From Zancudomyces culisetae (taxonomy: Eukaryota > Kickxellomycota > Harpellomycetes > Harpellales > Legeriomycetaceae): 17,719 bases of DNA. Made by a program: the position numbers and the translations under genes. The notes beneath the pieces are model-generated. The model worked only from the letters and a program-made list of their open reading frames with translations. It was not told where the DNA came from and did no database searches. The stretch is from assembly GCA_001969505.1 (NCBI GenBank), contig LSSK01001400.1, forward strand, positions 1 to 17,719. Reading direction: 5' to 3'. This document shows, piece by piece, positions 1 to 8,503 of this stretch (position 1 is the stretch's first letter; every line of letters begins with the position of its first letter).

Positions 1-21
1 GGGGGGGGGGGGGGGGGGGGG
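1..21. repeat. Poly-G homopolymer at the window edge
   Basis: The first 21 bases are all G, which stands out in an otherwise AT-rich sequence. It lies beyond the 3' end of ESS2. It may be a real G-tract, but a homopolymer at the very start of a sequence is also what low-signal G calls or a broken assembly end look like. I see no coding role. Confidence 0.9.
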
Positions 22-269
22 AATGGAAAGGGAAGCAGTTAAAAACGATACAAGTTGATATGCACAATTTCCAAAAGAAAATAAGGTTTTTATTATTACC
101 AAAGGGTATATGTATGTAGTTTGTTTTTAGTAAACAAAAAAAAAAGCAAAAGAAAAAGAGTTTATAAACAAAAATACAATTACAAGTGCAGTTAAAAATT
201 ACAAATTACAAATCTAAAGCTCTGCTATAAATATAAGAATAAAGATAACATGTAGGCATAACTAAATGC
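22..269 (-). other. 3' flank of ESS2
   Basis: This A/T-rich stretch lies downstream of the ESS2 stop codon on the minus strand. No conserved coding is visible. The plus-strand run TTTTATTATT near 87-96 reads AATAATAAAA on the minus strand and is a weak candidate polyadenylation signal about 175 bases after the stop. Confidence 0.4.
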
Positions 270-2392
270 TCAAAAAAACGATCGCTCTGTTAGTTTACTT
301 TTACCACTCCGATTCTTCTTTGAAGCATTTGAGAGAAGGTTTCTACCAGCTGGAGAAAGTAACCTAATGTGAAATACAACGAATGATAATGTTAAGCATA
401 AACGGTGAAAATAGAAAGTGGAGGGGAGTTTAAAAATAAAAATAAAAATAAAAGAAATACCTCAAATGTGGGCTCATGGGTGTATATGGTGAACCAAGTT
501 GGTTCGAATCCTGATGAAGTGGGGTGGTATTGTATTTGGATTTCTGGTGTTTAGATGCCAGTCTGTGGGCAAGGAGATCACGCGCAGGGGTATCGGGTAC
601 ATTGTACGATCGACCTACATTACCATAAATGCAAAATAATTAAATTAAAAAAAAAGTACTGTTAGTTATATCTGTATAGTATTTTATCAAATAATAGAGG
701 TGTGATGGAGGTAAAGAATGTTATTTTAATTAATGTATTAAAAAAAAAAAGAGTAGATGGGGAGGAGGAGGAGAGTAGTTATTTTCAAACCTTTTAATCG
801 AGGGGCATCAACAAACTGGTCAGACTTTTTAGAAGCTTTTGATTGCAGAGTATCGGTATCATGTTCGGGAGATTCATCAATTAGTTTATAGCCTCTGATG
901 ATTGGTGTAGCAGAACCATCTAATTTAAAATATATCAAGTATGAGGACGTTAGTTTAAATAATAGAGAGAAATGGGGAAAGGAAAAGTTTTATCAGTATA
1001 CCATAGTGGATTACTTGCCAATTTCTTGAGCCATGGAAACAAGTTTTTCGTTTGAAGGAGCACTTTTGAAATCCTACCAAGAACCAAAGTAAAAAATGAT
1101 AATAAATAAAAAGTAAAGAGATGATGAACTGCAGGTTTAGTTACATTTAACAACAATTGGGATGGAATTGTAAGAACGTACCTTTGGGAAGCGGGTATTT
1201 TTATGAACTATAGATGTGGTTTTGGCTCTGGGGTTAATAGAAAATTGAGAATCAAGGGTATCTGGAGGATACATTAGAGCATTTCTAGCCTACATTTGTA
1301 TATAAATAACAATATAGAAATGTATATTTGTAAATGCTTTTTTATAATTTTTTTTATTTTATAAGAGAGGATAAATTTCATTGATAAAATGGTGGTAGTT
1401 TGAATTATGGATATAAATAAAACATACAAACTAAATAAATAAATAGATAAATAAATAAAAGACATACCTTAAAGTTCCATGTATTCAAGGATTGGTTGGA
1501 GGGAGAGGCAGTGATAACTTTGGAATTATCCGGATTATCTCTGGTAATGAGAGTAGTGTTGTTACTGTTATCGGATATTGATTTTTGGGTATGGGGTGAC
1601 TCCAGGAGTCCCTGGGTATTGGTACTGGAGGTACCATCACCGTATAACCAAAAGTATTTCCTCTTGCGTTCAGCGGATGATTTTTCAACGAGTTTTGCAA
1701 AGCTAGACTAAAAGTACAGGATTAAATATTATCAAGTTTGGTATGGTATTGCCAAATATAAAAGAGTTAACATGGATAAAAGATAAAATAAAATAAAAGT
1801 AGAAGGGGAAGAGGAAGAGGAAGAGGAAGAGGAAGAGGAAGGGAGTGAGGTTAGTTACATTATCTTGGGTAGTAAAGGAGTCCAAAAACTGATTGAGGGA
1901 TAAATTTTCGGTATCGAGCGATTCGGTGGTAGCAGAAAAAGAAGGGTCCAATGGGTTACCATGAATATTTGAGGTTGTGGAATCGGGAGTGTTTATGCCG
2001 GCATGATGGCTGGTTACAGTGACCATATTATGTGTATCGTGTCGTGGGCCACGGCGAGTGGTATGAGTATCGGTATATGCTAGTATATTCGGTGAAGAAA
2101 TAGTGGGATCGTTTTGTTCAATTTTTTTGAGCGCTGCAAGATGGGGGAAAAAGTCACGTTCAACGATATGATCGATTGCCGAAACGAATTGTTCTTCGGG
2201 CAAAACTTTTAAAACGGGATATGGATTGATAGAGGTAGTGGCAGCAGCAGCAGCAGTAGTAGTAATTTGATTTAAAGAAGAAGAAGGAGAAGGAGAAGGT
2301 GGGTGAGTATGTACAAGAGCGGTGCTGTTGTTGTGGTTGGATCGGTTGTGGGGATTGGTTTTGGTGGAGTTTAAAACGGGTGTTTTAGACAT
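270..2392 (-). CDS. ESS2: ESS2/DGCR14-family splicing factor, seven exons
   Basis: The gene reads on the minus strand as seven exons: 2392-1859, 1707-1468, 1289-1182, 1073-1019, 919-791, 614-461 and 363-270. Phases agree at every junction and give 437 residues, close to the usual family length of about 450-480. Family hallmarks appear in order: LPEEQFVSAID...RDFFPHL (about 64-84), the FTTQDN/SSFAKLVEKS junction (173-188), KYFWLYGDG, LNTWNFK joined to ARNALMYPP (about 252-267), VHKNTRF (286-292), GSATP, DTPARDLLAHRLASK and SPYTPMSPHL near the C terminus. The N-terminal 60 residues are Ser/Thr/His-rich and look disordered. ESS2 proteins are nuclear and associate with the spliceosomal C complex. 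Intron 4 (1018-920) begins GC rather than GT; intron 5 has a weak GTTTGA donor. Intron positions are inferred from frame and homology, not from transcripts. Confidence 0.93.
920..1018 (-). other. GC-AG intron 4 of ESS2
   Basis: The donor reads G|GCAAGT and the acceptor TTAG on the minus strand. Exon 4 meets an in-frame TAA two codons past the splice point. Exon 5 is open only when entered in phase 1, because the other two phases hit stops within about a dozen codons. The only GT near the end of exon 4 (in GCAAGTAATC) gives phase 2 and fails. A CTAAC branch-point-like motif lies about 40 bases before the acceptor. GC-AG introns with a GCAAGT donor are the commonest non-canonical class processed by the major spliceosome. 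Confidence 0.85.
1811..1840. repeat. GAGGAA hexanucleotide repeat in ESS2 intron 1
   Basis: Five perfect copies of GAGGAA occur on the plus strand, so the transcript carries a CU-rich tract 18-47 bases after the intron 1 donor. This is a simple repeat inside a 151-bp intron (1708-1858). A pyrimidine tract this close to the donor rather than the acceptor is unusual, but the repeat may be neutral. Confidence 0.9.
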
Positions 2393-2947
2393 TTTTGAGC
2401 GAACAGATTAAACGTATATTTTCTAGTTCGATTTCGGTTTCGATTTCGATTTATATTTATATTTCGTCTTTTGCTTGTTTGTTAGACTAGATATTTCTAT
2501 AATTTACAAAGAGTAAGGGGAATAGTACAAGAATTGGTATATAACCCAAAAGTTAACTATGAAAAAAAAAAGGCATGTAGTTTTATATTACTGAAAGAGA
2601 ATTCAATAATTGGGCAAGATTATATTCTATTATACCTTGATTTTTTTTTTTGGTAAAAGAAATTAAAGCAAGAATAAAAAAGAGACTAGTTAATTTTTAT
2701 CTATGGCGTAAACTAAAAACGGTCTAGTACAAAAAAGAAAAAAATTAAATTAAAAACATTGTTTATAGTAGGAAAATAGATAGATAAAAAAAAAATGTTT
2801 TGAAAAATAAAATCAAAAAATAAAAAAAAATAAAAAAACAAACTCAACTTACTCTATCTCATACATTTATTTTTAATAATATATTATTAAAAAAACAGAA
2901 AATAGAAAACGGGAAAACGGGAAAACGGGAAAAAAGAAAAAAAGAGA
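2393..2947. promoter_or_regulatory. Divergent intergenic region between ESS2 and the complex I subunit gene
   Basis: This 555-bp stretch separates two divergent start codons and must hold both promoters. It is made of A- and T-runs with no open frame of note. Two short tandem repeats sit in the leaders: a degenerate ATTTCG/GTTTCG series at about 2427-2450 before ESS2, and three perfect AAAACGGG copies at 2906-2929 just before the ATG at 2948. No confident TATA box or activator site can be named. The ESS2 leader has no upstream ATG for about 175 bases. Confidence 0.6.
2906..2929 (+). repeat. AAAACGGG x3 octamer repeat in a leader
   Basis: Three perfect tandem copies of AAAACGGG end 18 bases before the NDUFB4-like start codon. 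The GGG triplets stand out in a leader otherwise made of A-runs. Position suggests 5' untranslated sequence, so an effect on translation or a protein-binding site is possible but unproven. Confidence 0.85.
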
Positions 2948-3358
2948 ATGGGAGGAGAAAATATTGGACAAAATGGAGCAAAGGCTAAGGGTGGATTGGG
3001 ACACCACGAAACACTGTTGAAGGATCCAGCATTTGAAGAATGGATCTATATGCGATCAAATCTCAAAAACCATTTCCGATGGACCAAGTACACAGCAACA
3101 GTGGGAATTGTGTTGGGACTGATGGTACCGATTGGAACATACTTTTTGGCCAAGAAATCATATGTAAGAGGAATAATATTAATTAATAGTGATAGTGATA
3201 GTAATAGTAATAGATGAAGAGAATTATTGATAGTAATCTAAATGAAAATGAAAATGTAAATGAAATAGAAAATGTACATGATCAAGCCAGAATTGAGACC
3301 AGAGGCAAAAAAGGCATTGGAAGGTATCGATAAGAGCAAATGGACAGTTCCTGAATAG
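2948..3358 (+). CDS. NDUFB4: Complex I accessory subunit, NDUFB4/B15-like
   Basis: There are two exons, 2948-3163 and 3269-3358, giving about 101 residues. Residues 19-46 carry the family pattern: HHETLLKDPAFEEW, then MRSNLKNHFRWT. One transmembrane helix (about 49-66, GIVLGLMVPIGTYFLA) follows, ending with lysines. In this family (NDUFB4/B15, fungal 6.6-kDa subunit) the single helix anchors the protein in the membrane arm of NADH:ubiquinone oxidoreductase in the mitochondrial inner membrane. Without splicing the frame runs into repeat-like sequence and stops at 3217. The donor GTAAGA at 3164 is clear and phase 0. The acceptor is less sure: TAG at 3268 or AAG at 3286 both keep frame. The tail (about 23-29 residues, ending KWTVPE) does not look like the usual short basic end, so the C terminus is the least certain part. 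Confidence 0.78.
3164..3268 (+). other. Intron of the NDUFB4-like gene, filled with short repeats
   Basis: The 105-bp intron runs from GTAAGA to TAG. Nearly all of it is short-period repeat: GATAGT/AATAGT units near 3189-3214, then AATGAAAATG-type units near 3240-3273 that run across the acceptor. Because the repeat contains several AG dinucleotides, acceptor choice cannot be settled by eye. Confidence 0.7.
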
Positions 3359-3570
3359 ACAACATCAACAACATCAACAAAAATGAGCAGTAGTAGTAGT
3401 TATTGAAGAGAGAGAAAAAAAGGAATTATCAAGAATAAAAAAAAACCATTTTTATTTTTTTTTCAATAGTGGGGATATAAAAGTTTGAAAAATAAATAAA
3501 AGAAAGTTTAAAAATACAAAGAAAGGAAGGAGGGGGGAGTGGGGAGTGGGGCAAGTAAAAAGAGATTATA
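3359..3570. terminator. Convergent 3' region with opposing poly(A) signals
   Basis: This 212-bp spacer lies between the convergent NDUFB4-like and TAF4 stop codons. AATAAA occurs on the plus strand at 3434-3439, 76 bases past the NDUFB4-like stop. AATAAA occurs on the minus strand at 3451-3456, 115 bases past the TAF4 stop. The plus-strand signal therefore lies upstream of the minus-strand one, so the two transcripts probably overlap at their 3' ends. The rest is A-rich, with a purine-rich GGGGAGTGGGGAG patch near 3535. Confidence 0.6.
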
Positions 3571-5132
3571 TTATGGAGGTAGATTGACAGCATTTTTTAT
3601 AATGAGAGAGTTAGATAGGAAGGGGGAGAATTCACAGTTGGAATTGTCGTCAGACAAAAGCTGTAGAACAAAGAGAGCGTCTTTTAGAGAGATGGTGGAA
3701 ACAGAGGGACGAGGAGGAGGTTTGAGGAGAGTAGTGGAAGAAGAAGATGATGAGAGAGAGGAAGAGGAAGGGATAGGAGCAGAGTTCAGAGGGGGAAGAG
3801 AAGAAGAGAGATCAGAGGAGGAAGAGGCAAGCATCCAAGATTTGGTGAGGCCACCAGCAGACATCAGGGCAGTTTGGTTGGTGAGTTTGCTGCGGAGAAG
3901 ATCAGGAGCAGGTTTTGCGGAGAGTTTGGAGGAATTGGGGTCAGAGTCAGCAGAAGGGAGATGGGAAGAAGAAAGAAGTTTTTGACGAGCGAAATCAGAA
4001 CGCTCAAGAGAAGAAAGGAAGGATTTGAGATTGGGTTGAGAGTTTAGGTTTAGGTTTAGGCTGGAGTTGGAGAGGGAGAGGGAGAGGGAGCGAGGTAGAT
4101 AAGAAGAGTTGGAGCGATGGTGGGAGGCATCGAGCATGAGACGCAATAGTTGGCGCAGTTTGAATTTTAGACAGGAGGAGAGCAAAAGAAGCGAGTCCTG
4201 GGAGACGGAGGAAATGGCAGGGCGAGAATGGTTGAGACGAGCGAGGAGGGCAGAGGGGTCGAGAAAGAGGTTTTGATGAAAGGAGAGAGGAGAGGGAGCG
4301 GGAAGAGAGTGTCTTGAAGCACTGGAGACTATAAACTCAGACTCGGCACGCAGGTCGACACCGGCAACACCCATAACGTCGTCGATTCGCGCGGGTTCGG
4401 GTTTGTGGAGAGACTTGAGTTTTTTGCGGAGAGGCAGGTCGTCGGAGTCGGGAATGGCGTCGGAGGCAGCTCTGAGTTTGAGTTTTGATTTTGAATTTGA
4501 ATTTGGGTTTGAATTTGGATCGAGTTTTGATTTTTTTTTGAATGAAGGAGTAGTAGAATTTTTGACGAGAAGAGTAGGTTGTTGTAGTTGATGTTTTTGA
4601 TGTTGTAGTTGTTGTTGATATTGTTGTTGTTGTTGTTGTTGCAGAGTTGGTTGAATTTGTAACTGGGATTGTTGTTGGTGTTGTTGAGGTAATGATAGTG
4701 GTGAAGAGGTTTTTGTTTCAGAAAAAGCAGCTCTTTTATGTGCCAAAAGTACCAAAAGTTGTTGAATTTTATTTAATTGTCGAGCTGTATCTTCACCACC
4801 TTCTCGCACCAACCGTTCGCTATATATTGTCAGATTCTTGGACATGGTTGCAGCCAACTGAGCATCCATTGCTTTACTCCTGACTATTGCCTCCAGTTTA
4901 TCCAGCGCTGTTGCCTGTCTATCACTCTTTTCTTCCTGTGTCTCTCTACTTCGTGTCTCCAATTCGGCTAGTTTTGGTTTTTGTTTTTGTTTTGACTTTT
5001 GTTGTTGTTGTTGTTGTTGTTGCATTTGTAATTGTATTTGCAACTGTATTTGTTGTTGTTGTTGTTGTTGTTGCTCTTCACCTCGTTCTGTCATTCTGAT
5101 TCCTTCTTCTACTTCTATCTGTGTCTGTGTCT

Positions 5133-5166
<34 letters not shown>

Positions 5167-6093
5167 TGATGTCTTTGATCCATTCCACTGTTGTTCTACA
5201 TCTCCTCCTATCATACTTTTATCTTGTGTTATTCGCATTTGCTGTGTTCCTTCAAGTACTTGAACTGGTGTTTGTACCAATGATCCTTGTTGTGATTGTG
5301 GTTGTGGTTGTGGCTGTGGTTGTAGTTGTGAAGGTGGAGGTGTTTGTCCTGGTATATATCCACTTGCTGCAATGTTTCGGTATTGTGGTGGAAGCATTGC
5401 ATTTATATTCATCATTCCATTCGCCTGTTGAAATCCCCTGCTACCATTATACTCCATAATTCCTCTATTTCCCAATAATCCTCCAAAGTCAAATCCTACA
5501 TGCCGCCCTCCTACTCCCTGGCCCATTGCATTCACTCCACCAATCGCATTCGTCGATCCTACTCCTACCCCCACTCCTGACATTGCTCCTCCTTGAAATC
5601 CCATCGCTTCTCTCATCCTAATATTCGGTAACATTGTTCGTTCTATTTTTTCCGTTTTCCTATTTCCTTCCCGCTGTTTACTTTGTATCTTGGTTTTATT
5701 ATAACTCCGTTTTTCCATAATTCCTCCTCCTACCCCTACCCCTACTCCTTCCCCATTACTTTTTTTTACTCCTCCTAGTTCTAGCCCTGTCAATCTATAT
5801 TCTTGTTGCTGCAAATGTGGCTGCAGTTGCGGTTGTTGCTGTTGTTGTTGCTGCTGCTGTTGCTGTATTTGTAATTGTTGTAATTGTAATTGCTGCTGTA
5901 ATTGTTGCAATTGCTGTTGTTGTTGTTGTTGTTGTTGCTGACTATTTTCTACTCCCTCTGTCATATTTTCTAAACTCATTATCCCTGCTTCTCCCAATAT
6001 CGTCTTTATTTCAAATCCTGCCAACCCCGTGCTCTCTACATTGAGTCCTTCGCTCAATCGGCTGATTGTTTTTTCTATTTCTTTGTCTTCCAT
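3571..6093 (-). CDS. TAF4: TFIID subunit TAF4, Gln-rich, single exon
   Basis: This 840-residue frame on the minus strand starts at the ATG complementary to 6091-6093. Its first half is low-complexity: poly-Gln at about 52-100 and again near 340-370, PTPTPT/TQTQTQ and QPQPQP stretches. The second half carries the diagnostic parts. Around 609-665 a histone-fold-like segment reads FLDPSALLARL...SQDSLLLLSSCLKFKLRQLLRLM followed by DASHHRSN. TALMSAGGLTKSWM (about 741-754) resembles the conserved GGxKKxSWM motif, and the C-terminal STISLKDALFVLQLL (about 799-813) matches the conserved end of TAF4. In TFIID, TAF4 pairs with TAF12 through histone folds and scaffolds promoter recognition in the nucleus. 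No intron is needed. A 12-codon upstream ORF ends two bases before the ATG. The assignment rests on motif order, not on an alignment. Confidence 0.85.
5121..5168. repeat. GTGTCN hexanucleotide repeat coding for Thr-Pro in TAF4
   Basis: Eight consecutive units of GTGTCT, GTGTCG or GTGTTG on the plus strand encode, on the minus strand, alternating Thr-Pro and then Thr-Gln. The period is two codons, so length changes by whole units keep the frame. Confidence 0.9.
5912..5940. repeat. CAA/CAG trinucleotide tract coding for poly-Gln in TAF4
   Basis: The plus strand shows repeated TTG with scattered CTG, giving CAA-dominated poly-Gln in the N-terminal region of TAF4. Similar tracts occur around 4620-4645, 4998-5025, 5050-5075 and 5830-5860. 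All are in frame with the protein and interrupted by CAG or other codons. Confidence 0.9.
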
Positions 6094-6095
6094 TT

Positions 6096-6131
6096 CTATT
6101 TTGTCCTCTCGCGTTGAAGCTTTTTCATCAT
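6096..6131 (-). promoter_or_regulatory. Upstream ORF before TAF4
   Basis: A 12-codon frame on the minus strand (two tandem ATGs, MMKKLQRERTK, then TAG) stops two bases before the TAF4 ATG. It lies within the probable 5' leader. If it is translated, ribosomes would terminate next to the main start. Whether the transcript starts upstream of it is unknown. Confidence 0.5.
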
Positions 6132-6619
6132 CTTGTCTTATATCTACAATTTTACTATACTCTATTCTATTCTATCCTAGTCTATTATATTCCAAGCTAT
6201 CCCTTATACTCTTTTTAATTCCTTTTAATTCTTTGTTTCAAATCAAAATTATTTAAAAGTTCTGTTCCTTCCCCCACCGACAATTTCGTTTTCGTAGTCT
6301 AATTTGTTTGTCTTTTTAAATTGTTTGTTTTCGTTTTCTTGAATTTTACTCTTGCTTTTATTCCGTAACTTGTCTTTGACTCGTATTCTTGTCCTTTACT
6401 TTTCTTTTTCGCTTTGTTTATATTCGTTTAATTTCTACTTTTTTAAATTTTACTTGAAATCTCTAGAAAATTTTTCATTACTTTTTATACGTTCCTCTTT
6501 ATCCATTACTTTTTTTTTTTTATTCTTTTTTTTATTCTACTTGTAGTTTATATGGTATTTATGTTCATAAAGGTTACGTAAATAATAATGTAGAAAAAAA
6601 AAATTTTTTTTTTCAATTT

Positions 6620-6657
6620 ACGCTTTTACGCTTTCACGCTTTTACATTTTTACATTT
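6620..6657 (+). repeat. Degenerate octamer repeat ACGCTTTT
   Basis: Successive eight-base units ACGCTTTT, ACGCTTTC, ACGCTTTT, ACATTTTT and part of a fifth are visible in the TAF4/Siw14-like intergenic region. The first three are nearly identical. Function is unknown. Confidence 0.8.
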
Positions 6658-6879
6658 ACGTATGCAATTTTTTTTTTGTTTTTTGTTTTGTACTGATTGG
6701 ATTTTTCGCATTTTGTTTTGCATTTCATTTTTTCATTTAATTTAATATCCGTATCATTTTATTTGCTTTATTTTATTTTATTTCTGTTTTTTTATATTAT
6801 CATTTAAATTTGCGAATTAAATCTCCTATATCAAAATATAAAAATAACAATCAAGTCCAGAAATACTTTTAATCAAATT

Positions 6880-6900
6880 ACCTTTACCTTTACCTTTACC
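6880..6900 (+). repeat. ACCTTT hexamer repeat
   Basis: Three perfect ACCTTT units followed by ACC lie in the intergenic region, about 540 bases before the Siw14-like start. It is a short simple repeat with no evident function. Confidence 0.85.
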
Positions 6901-7414
6901 CTGACCATTTCTACTCTCTACATTTTATTTATTTATTTATTTTCTTAGTTTCTTTATTGGAAAAAGACCCGCATCATAAATGTAAAGAAATATTTTAACC
7001 ATTTAAACAAATCAACTTTTACAAGCTTGCTCTTTTTAAGCTTTTGTATTCTTTTGAAAATACTTGCTCCTCCTTCCCCCTTCTTGTACTTGTACCAACA
7101 CTAGCGTAGTTTTGTGTATATCTTTTAAATCATGATGGTTTGTACATGTATATCAAATAACGTACATTTTTTCCTTTCACTCATCCCCATTCCTCCTACC
7201 CTTTATTTCCGTACCAGTTCAAAGTCTATTTTGGTGATTTAAATAAATACCGAAAATAATTTGGAATACCAAAGCTTTAAACTATCCACATTTGCTCTAA
7301 ACCACTTTTATTTATTTATTTATTTTTTCTTGGCCCTTCAAACTTTTACCAAAAACAAGCCAAAAGCCAAAAAATAATATAGATTAATATAGATTAAAAA
7401 TAAATATCCCAAAA

Positions 7415-7438
7415 ATGCTAAACCAGACCAAACAATAA
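7415..7438 (+). promoter_or_regulatory. Upstream ORF before the Siw14-like gene
   Basis: A seven-residue frame (MLNQTKQ, then TAA) ends two bases before the main ATG at 7441. It is in a different frame from the main ORF. The spacing is the same as that of the TAF4 upstream ORF. It could lower translation or force reinitiation, provided the leader includes it. Confidence 0.5.
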
Positions 7439-7440
7439 TA

Positions 7441-8217
7441 ATGGATACAATCAAAGATCATAATACCACCAGAAATGACCCAACAGACGAGCCTAATCAT
7501 GCTTTAATCGTACCCCCACTAAACTTTTCAATGATCATGCCTGGAATATACCGTTCTGGCTTCCCCTCAGTAAAAAACCACCAGTTTCTGCTGGAGCTAG
7601 GCCTAAAATCAATCATCTACGTTAGTGACAGTAAATGTCTCGATTACCACACCACCTTTTGTCAAGATAACAACATTGAATTCACTCACTATAAAGTCAA
7701 GTTAAACAATGTAAGCCATATTTTTCATTAAAATGTAAATGACAAAGTCGTAGCGATAAATAAATAGACTTTAGACTTCTTCTACTTTTTTTTTCTTTTC
7801 ATTTGCAAAAAAAAAAGAGAAAAGACTAAAAGTGAAATCACGATTGCAGATATATTCACTATCGAATAACCAACTGAAACCCATTCCCATTCCCAGTTAT
7901 TATATCTTATTCTGTTTTACTATATTTCTTAGGAACCCTTCAAAGAAATGGAACAAGCAGCCGTTTGCAAAATCATTACTAAAATGTTGGATACCCGAAA
8001 CCATCCAATACTGGTACATTGCGATCGCGGAGTGCGAAGAACAGGTTGTATTGTAGGCTGTCTACGACGGATACAGTCCTGGTCAATGACGGCAATCTTT
8101 GATGAGTTTCAGCGCTTTTCGGGAAACAAAATACGGATGGGTGACCAGGAATTTATCGAAGTCTTTGACCAAACTGTTAGGGTTAACCCCTTGTATAAAC
8201 CAAAATGGCTAAACTAA
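7441..8217 (+). CDS. SIW14: Siw14-type atypical dual-specificity phosphatase
   Basis: Two exons (7441-7710 and 7933-8217) join in phase 0 across a 222-bp GTAAGC...TTAG intron, giving 184 residues. The N-terminal family signature VPPLNFSMIMPGIYRSGFPS is at about 24-43, followed by LGLKSIIYVS and EPFKEME. The CX5R phosphatase loop is HCDRGVRRTG at 119-128, with Cys120 as the expected nucleophile and Arg126 as the phosphate-binding Arg. GCLRRIQSWSMTAIFDEFQRF and DQEFIEVFD complete the fold. The family (PFA-DSP; yeast Siw14, Oca1) includes inositol pyrophosphate phosphatases in the cytosol. The usual loop is HCxxGKHRTG, so Lys-His is replaced here by Val-Arg, which may alter substrate choice. The protein is compact, without the long N-terminal extension of yeast Siw14. 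Family membership is firm; the exact orthologue among Siw14/Oca paralogues is less sure. Confidence 0.92.
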
Positions 8218-8503
8218 ATCTACCTTTTATTCTAATCCTCATAGTTGTAATTTTAGTTTGATACCTAGCTTGTTTATTTTTTTTTTGTCTTTTTTAGCCT
8301 TGATGTTTAAAAGTAATCATTACATCTCTTTATATTTGCCAACTCAATTCCAATCAAAAATCGATAAATGAAATTGAGCCAAATCAGAAGTAAATAAAAA
8401 AATAATCAAACAATTTCAAATCAAAACTACAAAGCAATTTAACATTTGATATGAGGATAATAGGTTTCAAGGCTTTACAACACCTAAAACTATACTTGTT
8501 AAC
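8218..8503 (+). other. Spacer between the Siw14-like gene and HER2
   Basis: This 286-bp AT-rich spacer separates two genes on the same strand and must hold the Siw14-like 3' end and the HER2 promoter. An AATAAA occurs at 8393-8398. An upstream ORF occupies its last 53 bases and runs into the HER2 start codon. No gene is visible. Confidence 0.5.

Larger units (their letters stand above)
6094..7440. promoter_or_regulatory. T-rich divergent intergenic region between TAF4 and the Siw14-like gene
   Basis: This 1.35-kb stretch separates divergent starts and holds both promoters. It is dominated by plus-strand T-runs. It contains an octamer series beginning ACGCTTTT at 6620-6657, and ACCTTT x3 at 6880-6897. 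Two short upstream ORFs lie at its ends. No open frame with recognisable protein features, tRNA or transposon was seen. Individual transcription factor sites cannot be assigned. Confidence 0.55.

Noticed and set aside
441-540. A tRNA B-box match, GGTTCGAATCC, on the plus strand at about 500-510
   Set aside because: The flanking bases do not form a T-stem or an acceptor stem, no A-box fits, and the stretch is ESS2 exon 6 coding sequence on the other strand.
3539-3985. A 148-codon plus-strand frame rich in Glu and Arg
   Set aside because: It is the antisense shadow of the Ser/Pro-rich C-terminal part of TAF4, whose motifs are on the minus strand.
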